Of a stretch of DNA of 64,000 nucleotides, positions 1-12,000 are shown in pieces. The notes under the pieces were generated by a model. The model saw only the letters and a list, made by a program, of their open reading frames with translations. It made no database searches and had not been told where the DNA came from. The translations under genes were made by a program, and so were the position numbers. This stretch comes from Tyto alba (Eukaryota > Chordata > Aves > Strigiformes > Tytonidae). The DNA is taken from the NCBI RefSeq assembly GCF_018691265.1, contig NW_024881296.1, forward strand, positions 3,123,278 to 3,187,277, given 5' to 3'. Positions within the stretch are counted from its first letter, which is position 1. The number at the start of each line of letters is the position of its first letter.

Positions 1-3000
1 GTGACTTTCAATACAGCTGCCAGATGTATACAGGATACTTTGGATACTTTGAGCAGGAAAAACATATTACAAGTTACATCCTATGACACTCACAGGCCAT
101 TTCAGGCTGCAGACTAAGAGAAAGGGCACCAGTTCTTCCACAGAGTGTAGGAAAACTGCTGCAAGATATGAAAGATTCCTCATATTGATGTGTAAATATT
201 ATTTTACATGCACAAGGATAATATTTCCCTTTGCCTTTACAGAAAACCACCAGCTAAACACTGGCATGCCTTGGGATTGCCTTGTAATGCAGAAAAGGAA
301 ACTTTGCTCCTGGTAAAGGCAGCGGTAGGTTTTGCATATTTTTTTTCCTTTAGTTTTTTCCCCTTTCTCAATTTTTGGTCTTAAGGACCCTGTGCTGGAA
401 TTGCTGCTGGTGTTGGTGAAACTGCTCCATGTTAACACTATGGTTTGGCTTTAGGCAGTTCTAATGGAAAACAGCCTTGGGGCTAATAAAGTGATCTGCG
501 GAGTGTATTTATGCACTATTTAAACAAAAATCAGGACTGTAAGCTGCCTATTTTTCCTGCTGAAGGCCTGAGCAAAGTAAGTCGGGTGGCTGTAACCCAC
601 ACTGTGATGACCCAAATCATCGAGTGGGAACACAGCTTCATGCAATGTTCACACAGATGCTTTCTTTGAGGAACTTGGGGGTACCAGTGGCTACACTCTT
701 ACTGCCAAAACATGGTCAGTGATCTGTTTCCTTATTTTACCTCTTACACGGTAAAATATTACTGCATTCTGATGAACCTAGGAGAACAAACTGGGACAGC
801 ACATATGAAACCTGTGTGTACGTTCAGGCACACATTTGCCATCCTGGAGCTAGATGCATTTGCATCATCTGACATTACCTTGCAGCAAGCTGGACATAAA
901 TTGAGAGTTAAGCATAGCTGTGGGCAGCTTTTTGTGCACAATTGCAGTAATAATTTAGAGTAATTTCTTCTGGTATTTTGTTATGTCAGGTTTTTAACAT
1001 TTTTAAGCCATTTAAAATGAAAAGACACATACAGGGGAGTTTGTTATAAACATGCCTCAAGATGCCATTTAGAATAATTGTGGTGCTACAGCCCTGCACA
1101 AACCTTTCACAGGGAGGAGAAAAATAACACTTTATTAAAACAGGAAATATCCACTGTGAATACCAACATTAAGTGACTGCAGGAAGCAACATAAAAATGA
1201 CTTCTTTCAAAATTCACTCCTTTTGGTGAACCCACACCCTCCACCCTGGCATAATTTTGCTTGAAGAGCTGGATACTGAACTAAAGAGAAGCCATTTAAG
1301 GGGAAAATGTGTGAACTGTCAATTATATATGAAAATGAGAGTTCATTACTTAATGACTCAGAGCTTTGATACTATAGGGGGTGCTTCAAGATCAGGAAGT
1401 GACTGGGAAATAAGTGGTCTCTTGAGTTTATTGGGACATATGCTTCTTTTTCTAAACAGGTATACTATACTGAAAAACTGTGTCCTGAAGGGGAGTAACT
1501 GGCTATGGTGTATAGTGGGAGTTTGTTTTTTTATAGGCTTTGATTCAGCCCTTCATTTTATCACTCTTAAGTCTGAAATCCACTCTCAAAAATACAGGAC
1601 CTTTACATAAGTGAAACATTTCAGCCACTAATCTTTAATTGGTATTACAAGCTCATCTAGAGACAAAGCTAAGGGAAAATCTTTATTCCAGTTTTTCAGT
1701 TTTGGAAAACCTCTTAATAGCACCAGGAACATGGGAAATGGGTCACAGAAAATGCAAATGAAACTTCCATTAATATCTGTTTTGTGACTTATATGCACCT
1801 TATGGAAAATTGGTCTTAAGTTTCCACATTCTTCTAGTTCCCAGATAGAGTGGGGAAAAAAAGCTTTGCAGTGATAGAGGGGTAACATGAGATGGAACAT
1901 TTGAGTTCAATTTGGTCCCTGTCAGTTTTGAAACTTTCAGTGAAGCTATTAAATAAATTACATGAATACTGGAAGGAAATTGTACACCAGCACCTGACTC
2001 CTAAAGATTTGTGAGATTTACAGTAAAACACTACCAATGCCAATAAATTGTGTCCTTTCTGAAGATGGTAACCATACCTTTTTATATAAATTATTTTACA
2101 GGAAGAAGTCATTTTTTACATAAAATGGCTTGTACATGCAAAACCAATATTAATACTGAGAGTAAAAAGGATGCAGAAGTCAGAAAATGGGGTTATGGTT
2201 TGTAGCTCAGGCTTGGCAAGTTGTGAATTTACAGCATTGCAGTCGATGTAGCAATAGCAAAGCTGATTAAAGTAATTGCAGCAAAAATACATGTGGAAAC
2301 AAAACCAGCACATCCAGCCCTGATCTGGAAGGAGGTTCAGTTACGGAGAGCAAAAGACAGGGTCAAAACAGAAACTGTGTGGTCTTAAAGAGCATATGGA
2401 TGAGGTGGAGGCGATATGCTAAAAATAAGTGATGACAAAGGGATAAATTGGTCCAGACACCTAAAGACATGTAACTTAGGTGCAAACTGTTCAGAGGTGA
2501 AGCAGGAGCTGGAAGATAAGGGAAATGTAGATAAGAAGTGACAAGAAGCATTCGCCTCCCTCACTCCTGAGGACAACAGGGCTACAAACAGTGACACGGG
2601 GACCAGGAGTCGGCCAGAGGAGCAGCATAGGCATCTGCAAACACCAGTGCTGCTGGGCCAGGTACCTCCCGAGGGAGCTGGAACCAGTGGTGGCCATGGC
2701 CGAGGAGTGTGACAGGGGAAGGGCTGGACCATGCGCCTGAGAGCCACCAGAAGATTTAAAGGTCCCATTATCTTCCCCCAACTACATTTTCCCTTCACAG
2801 AAGTGAGAATTCATATTTTCCTGGCAGATCCTTCCTAATTCCTTGACTCAACCTGCCAAGTGTCAGAGGGGATTTGTGGCATCATGGGCAAAACGGGGAA
2901 TTAATTCCAAAATGCATCTCATCATGGGGTACTTACTGTCCTTTCTTCCAGCTGTCACTGGAGATCTCTCTGTCCCTAATACACCTCCTCTGAATGACAG

Positions 3001-6000
3001 ATGACTGCATAATAATCACCACTTTCTATATTTATATTAGCAGGTCATGAAATAATACCATGTTTGGGGGATCTGATCATAACCCCAGAGTGATTCTGCA
3101 TGACTAGAGTTGGAGAATTTGTTTAAGAAATCTTCTCTAAATGCTGATGGAATTAATTCAGAGTAAATTATAACTGGTTTCCTTTTGTCAGGTACTAGAC
3201 ACTGATCAATACTAGCATGGTTCAGGGTGCAATTATTTCATGTGCTTCAAAAAGTCAGACTGGTCAAAGCACTAAACCTGAGATCAAAACTTTGCTCCAT
3301 GAAAAATACTTGGCGTTCAGGCAGAGGCAGTACAAGAGGCTATTGAGTAATCCTGCAATGAATGCCGAGTGACAGTTTTCATGCTTTGGAAAGCAAAGGC
3401 CATGGCATTAGGAGCATTACTTCATGCAATGGCGCCTCTTAATTTCAGCATGTCTGCTTTGCTTCGAGGGTTGCTAGTGACGAGGGCAGACAGGACAGTA
3501 TGGCTTTTCTGAAACAGGGCCTCCCCTTGCTGGGGACCTTGGCATTGCTTCCCTGTTCCTTCGTTATAGTCTGTACCATATATTTAATCTGCAGGAGCCT
3601 GACATTTTGACTTTTTTACACTGCCACCCCCAGAGGACTGAAGAACATTGTTGCCTTCTTGCTCAAATTCAGTGCCAATGCCTCTTGCATTAATTCAAGA
3701 GGCAACTTGTCCCTCACCAAACAGGCATAAATTGACCCTAGGGTTTATTTGCATAATGGTCTGATCCATTTTGTGCTGAAAAATTAGTATCAGCCTTTTT
3801 GGAAGATAATGATCTTTGTGAGCCTTTTTGTGCACCTTATTAACTTTATAAAGACACACAGCAGATGATGCTCTGTGTCTGTATCCTCCTTTTTTATGAC
3901 ACAAATAGTTTCTGATTTAACAGATTGGACATTTTTTATGTCCTGGAAGATATATGATTAGTGAGTATTCACAGAGCAGTCTCATCAAGGAAAAAAATAA
4001 TTATTTTTCTTAACAGTGGACCAATGATTTGGGTGTGTTTTCACAATATGAGAGGCACCTTGATAAGTCCAGTTAGAGAAATACTTGTATTATAATAGTC
4101 TACATTTGTTCACATCTCTGACTTTGTGGGGAAGGCTGCCCTTTTTTTTTATTTATTATTTTCTTAAAGAAATAGTCTTTATCTTTTCATCTGTCTGAGG
4201 GATCTTAAAAAGGAAAGAAAACTGCAGTGTTTCTCACTGTTGAAAGGATTTCTCCTGATTCTGACCAAGTTCATTTCAGAAGCTTGATCCAGCTGATAGC
4301 CACCTCAGACTGCTACCCTGCTTATTGCTGGTGGAATTTAGATACAATCAAGACTGGAGGCTTTATGACAAAGGTCACAGCAAGGAAATCTGTGATGACT
4401 TAGGGCACAGTAGCATGGTATAAGACAGAGTTGATGAAAAACAGATCAATTAAAAGGCTAATTAGGACCATGTCCTTGAAGAGGCATTTTCTAGCACTGT
4501 TCTGAAGCAGGAAACAGATGAAGGTATGCCCCTCATATTACAAGTGCTACTCCTAAGTTTTCCAACAAGCACTTTGTTTGCAAAGTACGGTGGCTTTAAA
4601 GTGCGTTTTAGTAAGAGAGACAGTGAGGTGTTTAAATAGATGATTCATAACAGGCTCGACTAAGACCAAAAAAAAAAACAAAACCCAAACCTAAAGTGAC
4701 CAGTTATTTGTGAGATGAACAGGCAGCAATCATCAAGCAGGGTGATGAGGTACCTCCTGGCCATGCTGGCCCTTTCTCATCCTGCCTCCAAATACCTACA
4801 GAGCTCAGAAGCAAGTGCAACGGTGAATTCAAAGAATGACCCCTACTCTGCATTGCAGGAGAGTGCTGATAGCTTTGTGGAGCAGCCCATGGCAGCCCAG
4901 GGTGGGAGGCACAAAGGTGAAATCCCACATTCAGGTCTATTTGTTCTGTGCCTTCTTTGTGAGGACCTCTGAAACCCCAAGGTGGTCTTATTCTTTTCAG
5001 GCCTCTGTGGGGGTGCTTGGGGGTTCCTAAAAGGCTATGCCTCAGGGATTCAGCTGCCAGAAAGATCTTATAACCCACTGGGAGGAAGAAGCAGCTGAAG
5101 AAACACTTGGTGTGTGCAGGACCTCACTCTTCAAATGGCCAGAGACCAGTCAAGCAAGGATTGTCATTATTCCCTCAAAATCTGAAGTAGCCACACAAGC
5201 CCTTCACGGCAAGCTGCTCCCATCAGGACCCAGTCCAAAACAGACTGGGAATAAACAGGACTCTCATTCTTACTTAAATACCTGTGGATGCCAGTGATTA
5301 ATGCTGCACCCATGGTCAACTTCTCCCTGGTATAGGCAGTCAGAGAGATGAACAAGAGACTTTGTAAACGGCTTTATAGCGTGGAAAACCTTGGGTTATG
5401 GTAATAGCTGATGTTTTCCCCAGTATGCATCAACCTGACTAATTTCTTTCTATATTTGTAGCCTGCATGTCCTCTAACCACTCTCATGCCACAGCAACAA
5501 TAACAAGCTGATTGCTGTAACATCACAACCAGTGTTAATGGCAGCATGCAGATGTATTGTTGTTTCAACAATAGCAGGGGTTTCATTTCTAAAAAATACT
5601 GTTTAGGTCTTTTATTCTAGTTACAGACATTATCTTTTTGTTTTCTGAACTTTTAGTGAGGGAGAACTAACAAAGTGCTTTATAATGTTTTCTGTTTAAT
5701 GGTATTTGTGACAAGCAGGACTGAAAAGCAATACAAACAGAAAGAGAGATGATTTTGTTTTCAGCTCTCATTTACTCAGAATTCCTTAATATATCCTTCT
5801 ACATGTCTTACATGTTGTAACATTTTCCCTTTCATTTTTGCTGAAAAGAAAACAGGAAAAGAGTAGAAGAAAACACTACCCATGTGCCTGGTGTGGGTTT
5901 TTTAATCTTTTATTGGCTTAATCAGTTCTGTTGCAATTGGTGAATTTTGTTTCCTATCCCCAAGACACAAAATTCTGGGTTGTTTACTTCTCCTTCTCTT

Positions 6001-8340
6001 AAGTTTCAGTCTGTTGCTAGACTGCCTTCAACAGCTCTGAGAGGCTGACTGATTGTCCAGAAGGACAATGCAGGTTTTAAAAATTGCTTTTTGAATTAGA
6101 AGGTGTCTGGTTCACTCTCATGATGCTGCACTGAAGACGTGATCCAATAGAAATCAGCCCTGCCCAGTACCTTTCATTATATATTTGTCACTGGAGAGAC
6201 ATATCTAGTTTTATTAACTTCCAGAAACTTAAGGCAAGGTTTTAGCAGTCTGTGCTAAATATTCAAGGAGGAGTGGGGAGAAAAATCAATGGCATGTGTT
6301 TAAAATTCGCAGTCTTCTCTGTGCTGAGCATGTGTAATTCTTCATTTCAATTTAGGACTACATATTCAGCTCCAGCATCACAATGAGACATTGCTGAGAA
6401 GACATGTCTGACACTAGCTCCCTAAAGTGAGCAAACAGCCCCCTGCATGGATGCTGTTAGGAAAAACATCATAATTTGCCAGTTGTTTGGGTTCAGACCA
6501 TGAAGAAAAAGGAAAGAACTGCTGCTGGTGTCAGGGCCAGGGAAGGAATGCTGCGTGCACTCTGGTGGGGCTGAGGAGGGAAGGGACCACTGTCTGGCCT
6601 CCATCTCACTCCTTTTTTTGGTCCATGGGTGCAGGAAGGGCTCATCAGCTCTGAATACCAGATTAACCTGGGTGACAGGTGACTTTGGTAGCTCTAAGGA
6701 CTGGAGACAGTTTGTAAGATTTGCGTGTGCTGGCATGTGTGTGGCTTGTAGTCCTACTGCTCTTCCTCTGTGAAGGTGGCTGAAGGTAACCGTCTGTCTT
6801 TAACAAGACCCTCACAGTGAGCCACCTCTATGGCAGGGGCAGGAGAGGAGCAGGGATTCTACCTGTCTTCCTCCCCCCTGCCCAGTCTGCTGGAGACTCC
6901 TGGCCCCCTTTGCCAAGCTGGACCTCTCACCACCATCACTGCTGAGATATGACCAGCTCCACCTCTGCATCACCGTTAGTAGCACTCCCCAGCCAGCCAG
7001 GGTGGCATATGCAGATGGCTGTCATATACCAGCCAAAAATTGAAGTTTATACTTTTGCCTCCTTTTCAGGCTTTTCTCTCTTTGTCTCCCTTCCCCAATT
7101 CTGCCACTTCATTAATTCAAGGTATTTTTTCCAGCAGAGTTTATACATCTCCTCTGACTCCTGTTTTCCTTGTTCTGTCTGTTACAGGATTTCAGATTAT
7201 CACCTACAGGGCAGATTCAATTCTACTGCCTTTTCACTTTCTTTTTTTTTTCTTTTTTCCCCCCAATAGGAAATCAAACAAACACCCTATCAGAAAAAAA
7301 GCATCCTACTCAGGTTTTCCCAGGTGGAAGGAAAGGCCACAAGGTTTACAAAGCATGCTATGTCTTTCCTTTCCCCATATTATGAGCTCTTCAGGAAGAA
7401 AGCTGTATTTTCTCTCTTCTATACTATGAAGTATATTACTGGCCCCATCAAAACTGTGTATCAATTACAGCAGTTTCCCCTCCAAAAAAGGAAATGGGAA
7501 AAACCTTAAGTTTGCATGGGAAAATTTGCGCTGAAATATTTTGTTCCTAAGAGACATTCTGAAAACCAATTCATAGTGGTGTTTCTTCTGGTTGGTAGCC
7601 AAAATGAAGGCAAAAACCTTCTCAGTTTAATTTGGTAGAGTTTGCCTAACACTACAATTAGTAGTAACTTAGTTACTTACTACTACAGACTTACCAGTAC
7701 AAAACAGACCAGAAATTTAGTGCCATTTTTATTTTGTTAATGTTTGATACAGAAAATTAATGATATTGTTTTATTTAATCCTATTCCTTATATCGCACCC
7801 AGCTCTCTAAAGAGCACAGCCTAACACGATCTTCTGTTGACCTATTTTCACAGTGGGAGCCCACCCACAGTGGAATGATGGCTCCCCATGGGATAATATG
7901 GTATGTCCACCAAGTTACAAGAGGACATAGCACTTAGCTATCCCCAAGGACACTGGCTTCCCAACAGGACCTTGTTAAGCACTGGGCTTTTAGTACCACT
8001 GCTGCTTTGATGCCTCTCATGCCAGGTATAAATAACCTGCAGACAAGGCTGACATGAAGCAGCATGAAGTAAGTGCCAAATGGCCAAATCTTGTACTTGG
8101 AACAGGAGTCACATTGACTTGTATACACCGTCCCATCAACCTAAATGATTGCAAAACTGTCAAATAACAAAAATCAAGCTATGCCATCCACTCACATCGA
8201 AATCCTGGCTCAGCAGAAGGCCTCTGCACACAGCCCTAGGGACAACACCATGGGACAAAGCTCTTCCCCTAGCACAGCCACGAAAGGCTTTGATCTCAGC
8301 CTCTGAAACAGCAAAGCACTCGTTTTGTTGTTTGTGGATA
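1..8340. other. Intergenic 5' flank of BFSP1, no gene recognised
   Basis: I see no exon of a recognisable protein here on either strand. Open frames are short, lack family motifs and are not flanked by convincing splice sites. In human the next gene beyond the BFSP1 5' end is DSTN (destrin), but I could not find a destrin exon on either strand, so it is probably further left. The sequence is mostly AT-rich unique DNA. A small inverted repeat lies near 7659-7686 (AGTAGTAACT against AGTTACTTACTACT). Lens enhancers could lie here but cannot be called from one sequence. Confidence 0.6.
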
Positions 8341-8399
8341 ACGCTTTAATCCACCGAGCGAAAGCTGGACATTGCTCTCTTTTATTCTGTCCATACACA

Positions 8400-8697
8400 A
8401 TTGCAACACTTGAAAAGAAAAGCCCCTTGCCCCCGCCCGCATACCCACTGCTCCTCTGAATTGCTGACGCATGGACAGGCGGCCCTAAGGCGGGGCCATT
8501 GGGATTTATTTAGTTCACTGCTGCAGATGATGCCTTTAGTGCCACAAACCACCCTGGAGACAAGTCCTAATCATCTGGGGGGGTGATTATGTTCAGTTCT
8601 TCCTCCCCAAACCCCCCAGACATAATTCAGATCCAAACTGGAGAGACAGGCAGGCACGCAAGAGGGGACCCCGGCACCACACAGCCCACCAGAAGCC
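8400..8697 (+). promoter_or_regulatory. BFSP1: BFSP1 proximal promoter and 5' leader (candidate)
   Basis: This is the 300 bases before the filensin start codon. It holds a Maf-response-element-like half site TGCTGACGCA (8462-8471), a GC box GGCGGGGCC (8489-8497) and, touching it, an inverted CCAAT box ATTGG (8498-8502). An AT-rich stretch, ATTTATTTAG, follows at once and could act as a weak TATA-like element. The start site of transcription cannot be fixed from sequence; it probably lies between about 8510 and 8650. The start codon context is AAGCCATGT, with a purine at -3. Lens crystallin promoters are known targets of large Maf factors, so the half site fits lens expression, but its use here is inferred. 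Confidence 0.5.
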
Positions 8698-9068
8698 ATG
8701 TACAGGAGCAGCTTCCTCCGCGAAGTACGCAAGGAGAAATACGAGCGGTCAGACGCCTATGATGAGCTGCAAGGCTCCCCCGAATTTGACAGTTTGGCCC
8801 AAGCCCGGGGCCTGGAAAACCTGCAGGAATTCAGTGAGCGCTTCACCAGCTACATCAACCGGGCACGTGTGCTGGAGCAGCGCAACGCCATCCTGCGCAA
8901 GCAACTAGAGACCTTCCAGCGCATGGATGAGCTGGTGGGCTTGGATGAAGCCTTCGCTGGGCAGATCGAGTTCAACCGCCAGAGAATGCGGGAGCTGGCG
9001 TCCGACCGAGCCAAGCTGGAGCGGGAAGAGAAGGACTCCCAGCGCACATTCGATGAGTACCGCAACAA
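8698..9068 (+). CDS. BFSP1: BFSP1 coding exon 1 (head, coil 1A, start of coil 1B)
   Basis: This exon encodes residues 1-123 plus two bases of Lys124. It covers the short head, coil 1A (about 39-73) with the intermediate-filament helix-initiation motif, linker 1, and the start of coil 1B. The donor is AACAA|GTAAGG, leaving phase 2. The frame remains open a few bases past the donor, so an open-frame call would overrun to a TAA at 9070-9072; the splice site is the correct end because exon 2 restores the filament heptads. GC content and codon use are clearly higher than in the flanks. Confidence 0.96.
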
Positions 9069-12000
9069 GTAAGGCTTGTGAACTGAGGAAGATAGTTGGT
9101 ATTGTTCCCATAGTTAATCTTTGTATTAAGGGTGGGCTTGGTGTCACTGCCTGCCTCTTGTGCACGGGTGGTGCCTCTCCGCGTGTATCAGATTGTAGTT
9201 TAGCATGGCATGTAAGCCCATGGTGAAAAGCAAGGTGCCATGATTTCGGGAGCTCCAGATCTGCATTTTGTGGTTTCACTGCTACTAGAGGGGAAATTGC
9301 CCTCTTTCTTCCACGGCAGCAGGTCCTCGCCATGGCACACGTCAGTTGTTGTTGCTCATTAGTTTTAAGAAGATTGTGCTCTGAGCTGCAAAGAAGGAAT
9401 AACCCAACTACAAAACAGACAGCTCAAAGCACGTGTTGTGTCTGAGCAGCACAGTTTCACAACCCCAGACATCTCCAGAAATGTGTGAGGCATCTCTGAG
9501 AAACTCTTATTTAAAGGCATTATGAGGTGCCTGGGCCAGTCTGTGCCAGCCACTATGGATGGGAGATTAAAAGAAAGTAAATAATTATTTTCCTGGTATG
9601 TGAAATTTTCTTAATTGCCCTTCTCTTCTTCCTTTCATCCTGTTATTTCCATCTCATGCTACTAAAGCAATAGCTGTAGGAACAGGTTTTCCCTAACTTC
9701 ATGTCTCTTTAACCTCAGTGGCACCATAAATCAAAGAGCAGGAGCCTTGGGGGCTGAGGCATATGAGTGCCTCCAGACATGAGTGGTCCCTTCCCTTCCA
9801 CAACAGGCGATGTTGGTCATGGTGCTTAATTAATTACACAACAAGGCTTGGTGAGTGTTGCTCACAAAAGGACTGCTCACAGGAGAGAAAGGACTTGGCT
9901 TCCTGTTACTTATGCGTCAGGTTTCTTTCCCTGTAAACATCTACCTGGCTAGTTCACCCAGGAAAATTTGGCAGCAGGATGGAGGCTGAAGAGGAACTTT
10001 TCATCCTCTTCCCCACCAAAGGGTGAGGGGTAAACTCCATATAACATGCTTTAGCTTAGAAGCACTTCTCACTGGCAGTGATGGGAAGGAAAAAAAATGA
10101 AATGTTTTCAACAAATGCAGTCTTGGTAGAAATGCAGCCACTCCCAGGCAATGCTCACCACATTCACCAGAAACATTTTCAATAAGTCAGAAGGTGAATT
10201 GTCTGGAGCACTGTCCTGCTGTTGCAGAAATGTGAGTCCCTTAAGACTTCATCCCTTGTCTCCATCACAGACTTTCTGTCTGACATTGCCCAAATTATGT
10301 GATTTTTTCCATCTGATCCTCTACCGATTTTCCCCTCTTCTGGACTAGTAAGTGTAAGACTGATAATGTTTTCCTTTTCTGTCTCTGATCTTTCTTCAAC
10401 TGGAAAGAGCCAGAAAACAGATGCACGATTTCTGACGTTGAGGCCATCTGTGTCTTTAGGCCATGGTCTGATGATGTATCACTATCAGCAGCCATACAGT
10501 CCTAATGCACCCTCACCCTATCCTCCCCAGCCCTGCACACTCCTTGGCGCATGCTGCCTCATCTGCCGTGCTGCCACAGCTATTCCTGGGGCCAGCCTGA
10601 GATTTGAATCAAGAAAATGAGCCATTGTTAAAAAAAAAATTTAAAAATAATGTCTCCAACCCAATTCAGTGGGCTGTCATGCAAACAACCCACAGGGGCT
10701 GTGAGCTGCAGCAGAGCTATAAAAATGCCAAGCCCTTCTCTCTCTTTCTCATCTGACAGCAGAGAATAGCCCATCGGGATGCACTGAGACCTAATGCTCG
10801 AAATGGTCAGGTGTCCATGATGCCCTGACTCAGTGCCAGTGAGTAATAAGCACCTGATTAGGCAGTTTTGCATTCCAATATTTATGAGCAGGAAATTCAG
10901 CTATGAGCCAGTGCTACAATTTAGCTGTTGCCTCTGATACTTGTTCATCCACTTTTATCATGGGGTGTGCATAAGATTTTGACTAAACTAGATACTTAAA
11001 TGTCCAGCTGCATATTGGTTAAAAATATATGCAAAATGTATGGAAACATACAGTGCTATGATATAGCTGGGCAAAAATGCATTATCTCTGTGTGGAGTAT
11101 TTCCGGCAGGGGAAGAGTCAGTGCAGTGAAAGACACACCTCCCTTTTTGATTTCAACAACTTGCAAGAAAAAACTGTCAAAAAAAAAATTAGAAAAACCT
11201 GGCCAGAAAAAATTAGGTTGTCCTGGTTACCTTTTAATGGATTCCTGCATCCACGTGAGCAGTTTGTGGATTAACTGACTGTATAGTTCCCCAGCAGCAG
11301 GATTAGCAATCTGACACAAAGATAACTTACTTTTTATTGCAGTTGCTTTATGCAGGCTGTAAATAGGTGGGGAATAACATAGGACATTGAAAATCCTGGA
11401 GGTGGCGGAGGGGTGGGGGTGGGTGGGGGGAACACCTGGAGAAGGGGGCTGCGCTGTTTAAAAGTGAGATTTAGGACCTGTTACAGGGGTAGTTAGTGAG
11501 GATTTAGGAAAAATGAATGGTAGCTGGTTCTGGGATGTTCACTCATCAGCCCTAAACAAAAGTAAAAAGGAAACTTTTACTATATCCAAGCCAACAATGT
11601 TGCAATTTAAAAATTAAAGATACATAAGGCTATTACAATGGAAAGGTGATGGCTGCTTTTTAACCAAATTGCCTACAGTTTCCATCAAGATGTGAATTTT
11701 GAGTTTATTTTTTTCTCTTGGGAGCTGCTGAATTTGACCTGAAGACATACAGGAAATTTTCTTCAGAGTCTGAAGAAAATTGGTTGGGTTTGGAGTTGCA
11801 GGCATTGAAACAAGGCCAGTGCTCTGACACTGTGTACTCTGCCTTCTCACCCTGTTTCTCACTCAAAGCCATCCTTTTCAGCCTTTTCAGCTACTTAAAC
11901 TTGTAAATAAAGGATTCTAAACAAAATATGGGAGGAATAATCTTCTGTGCTGTGTTAGAGCCTTGCCATGCTACTGAAACCAGAAGCATTCCTGTGCTGA

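Noticed and set aside
2385..2798. 137-codon frame on the - strand in the 5' flank
   Set aside because: No recognisable motif, no splice or promoter context, and a second frame of similar length overlaps it, as expected for local GC-rich non-coding DNA.
1..8340. Search for DSTN (destrin) exons expected by synteny
   Set aside because: No destrin-like translation on either strand; the gene is probably further left.
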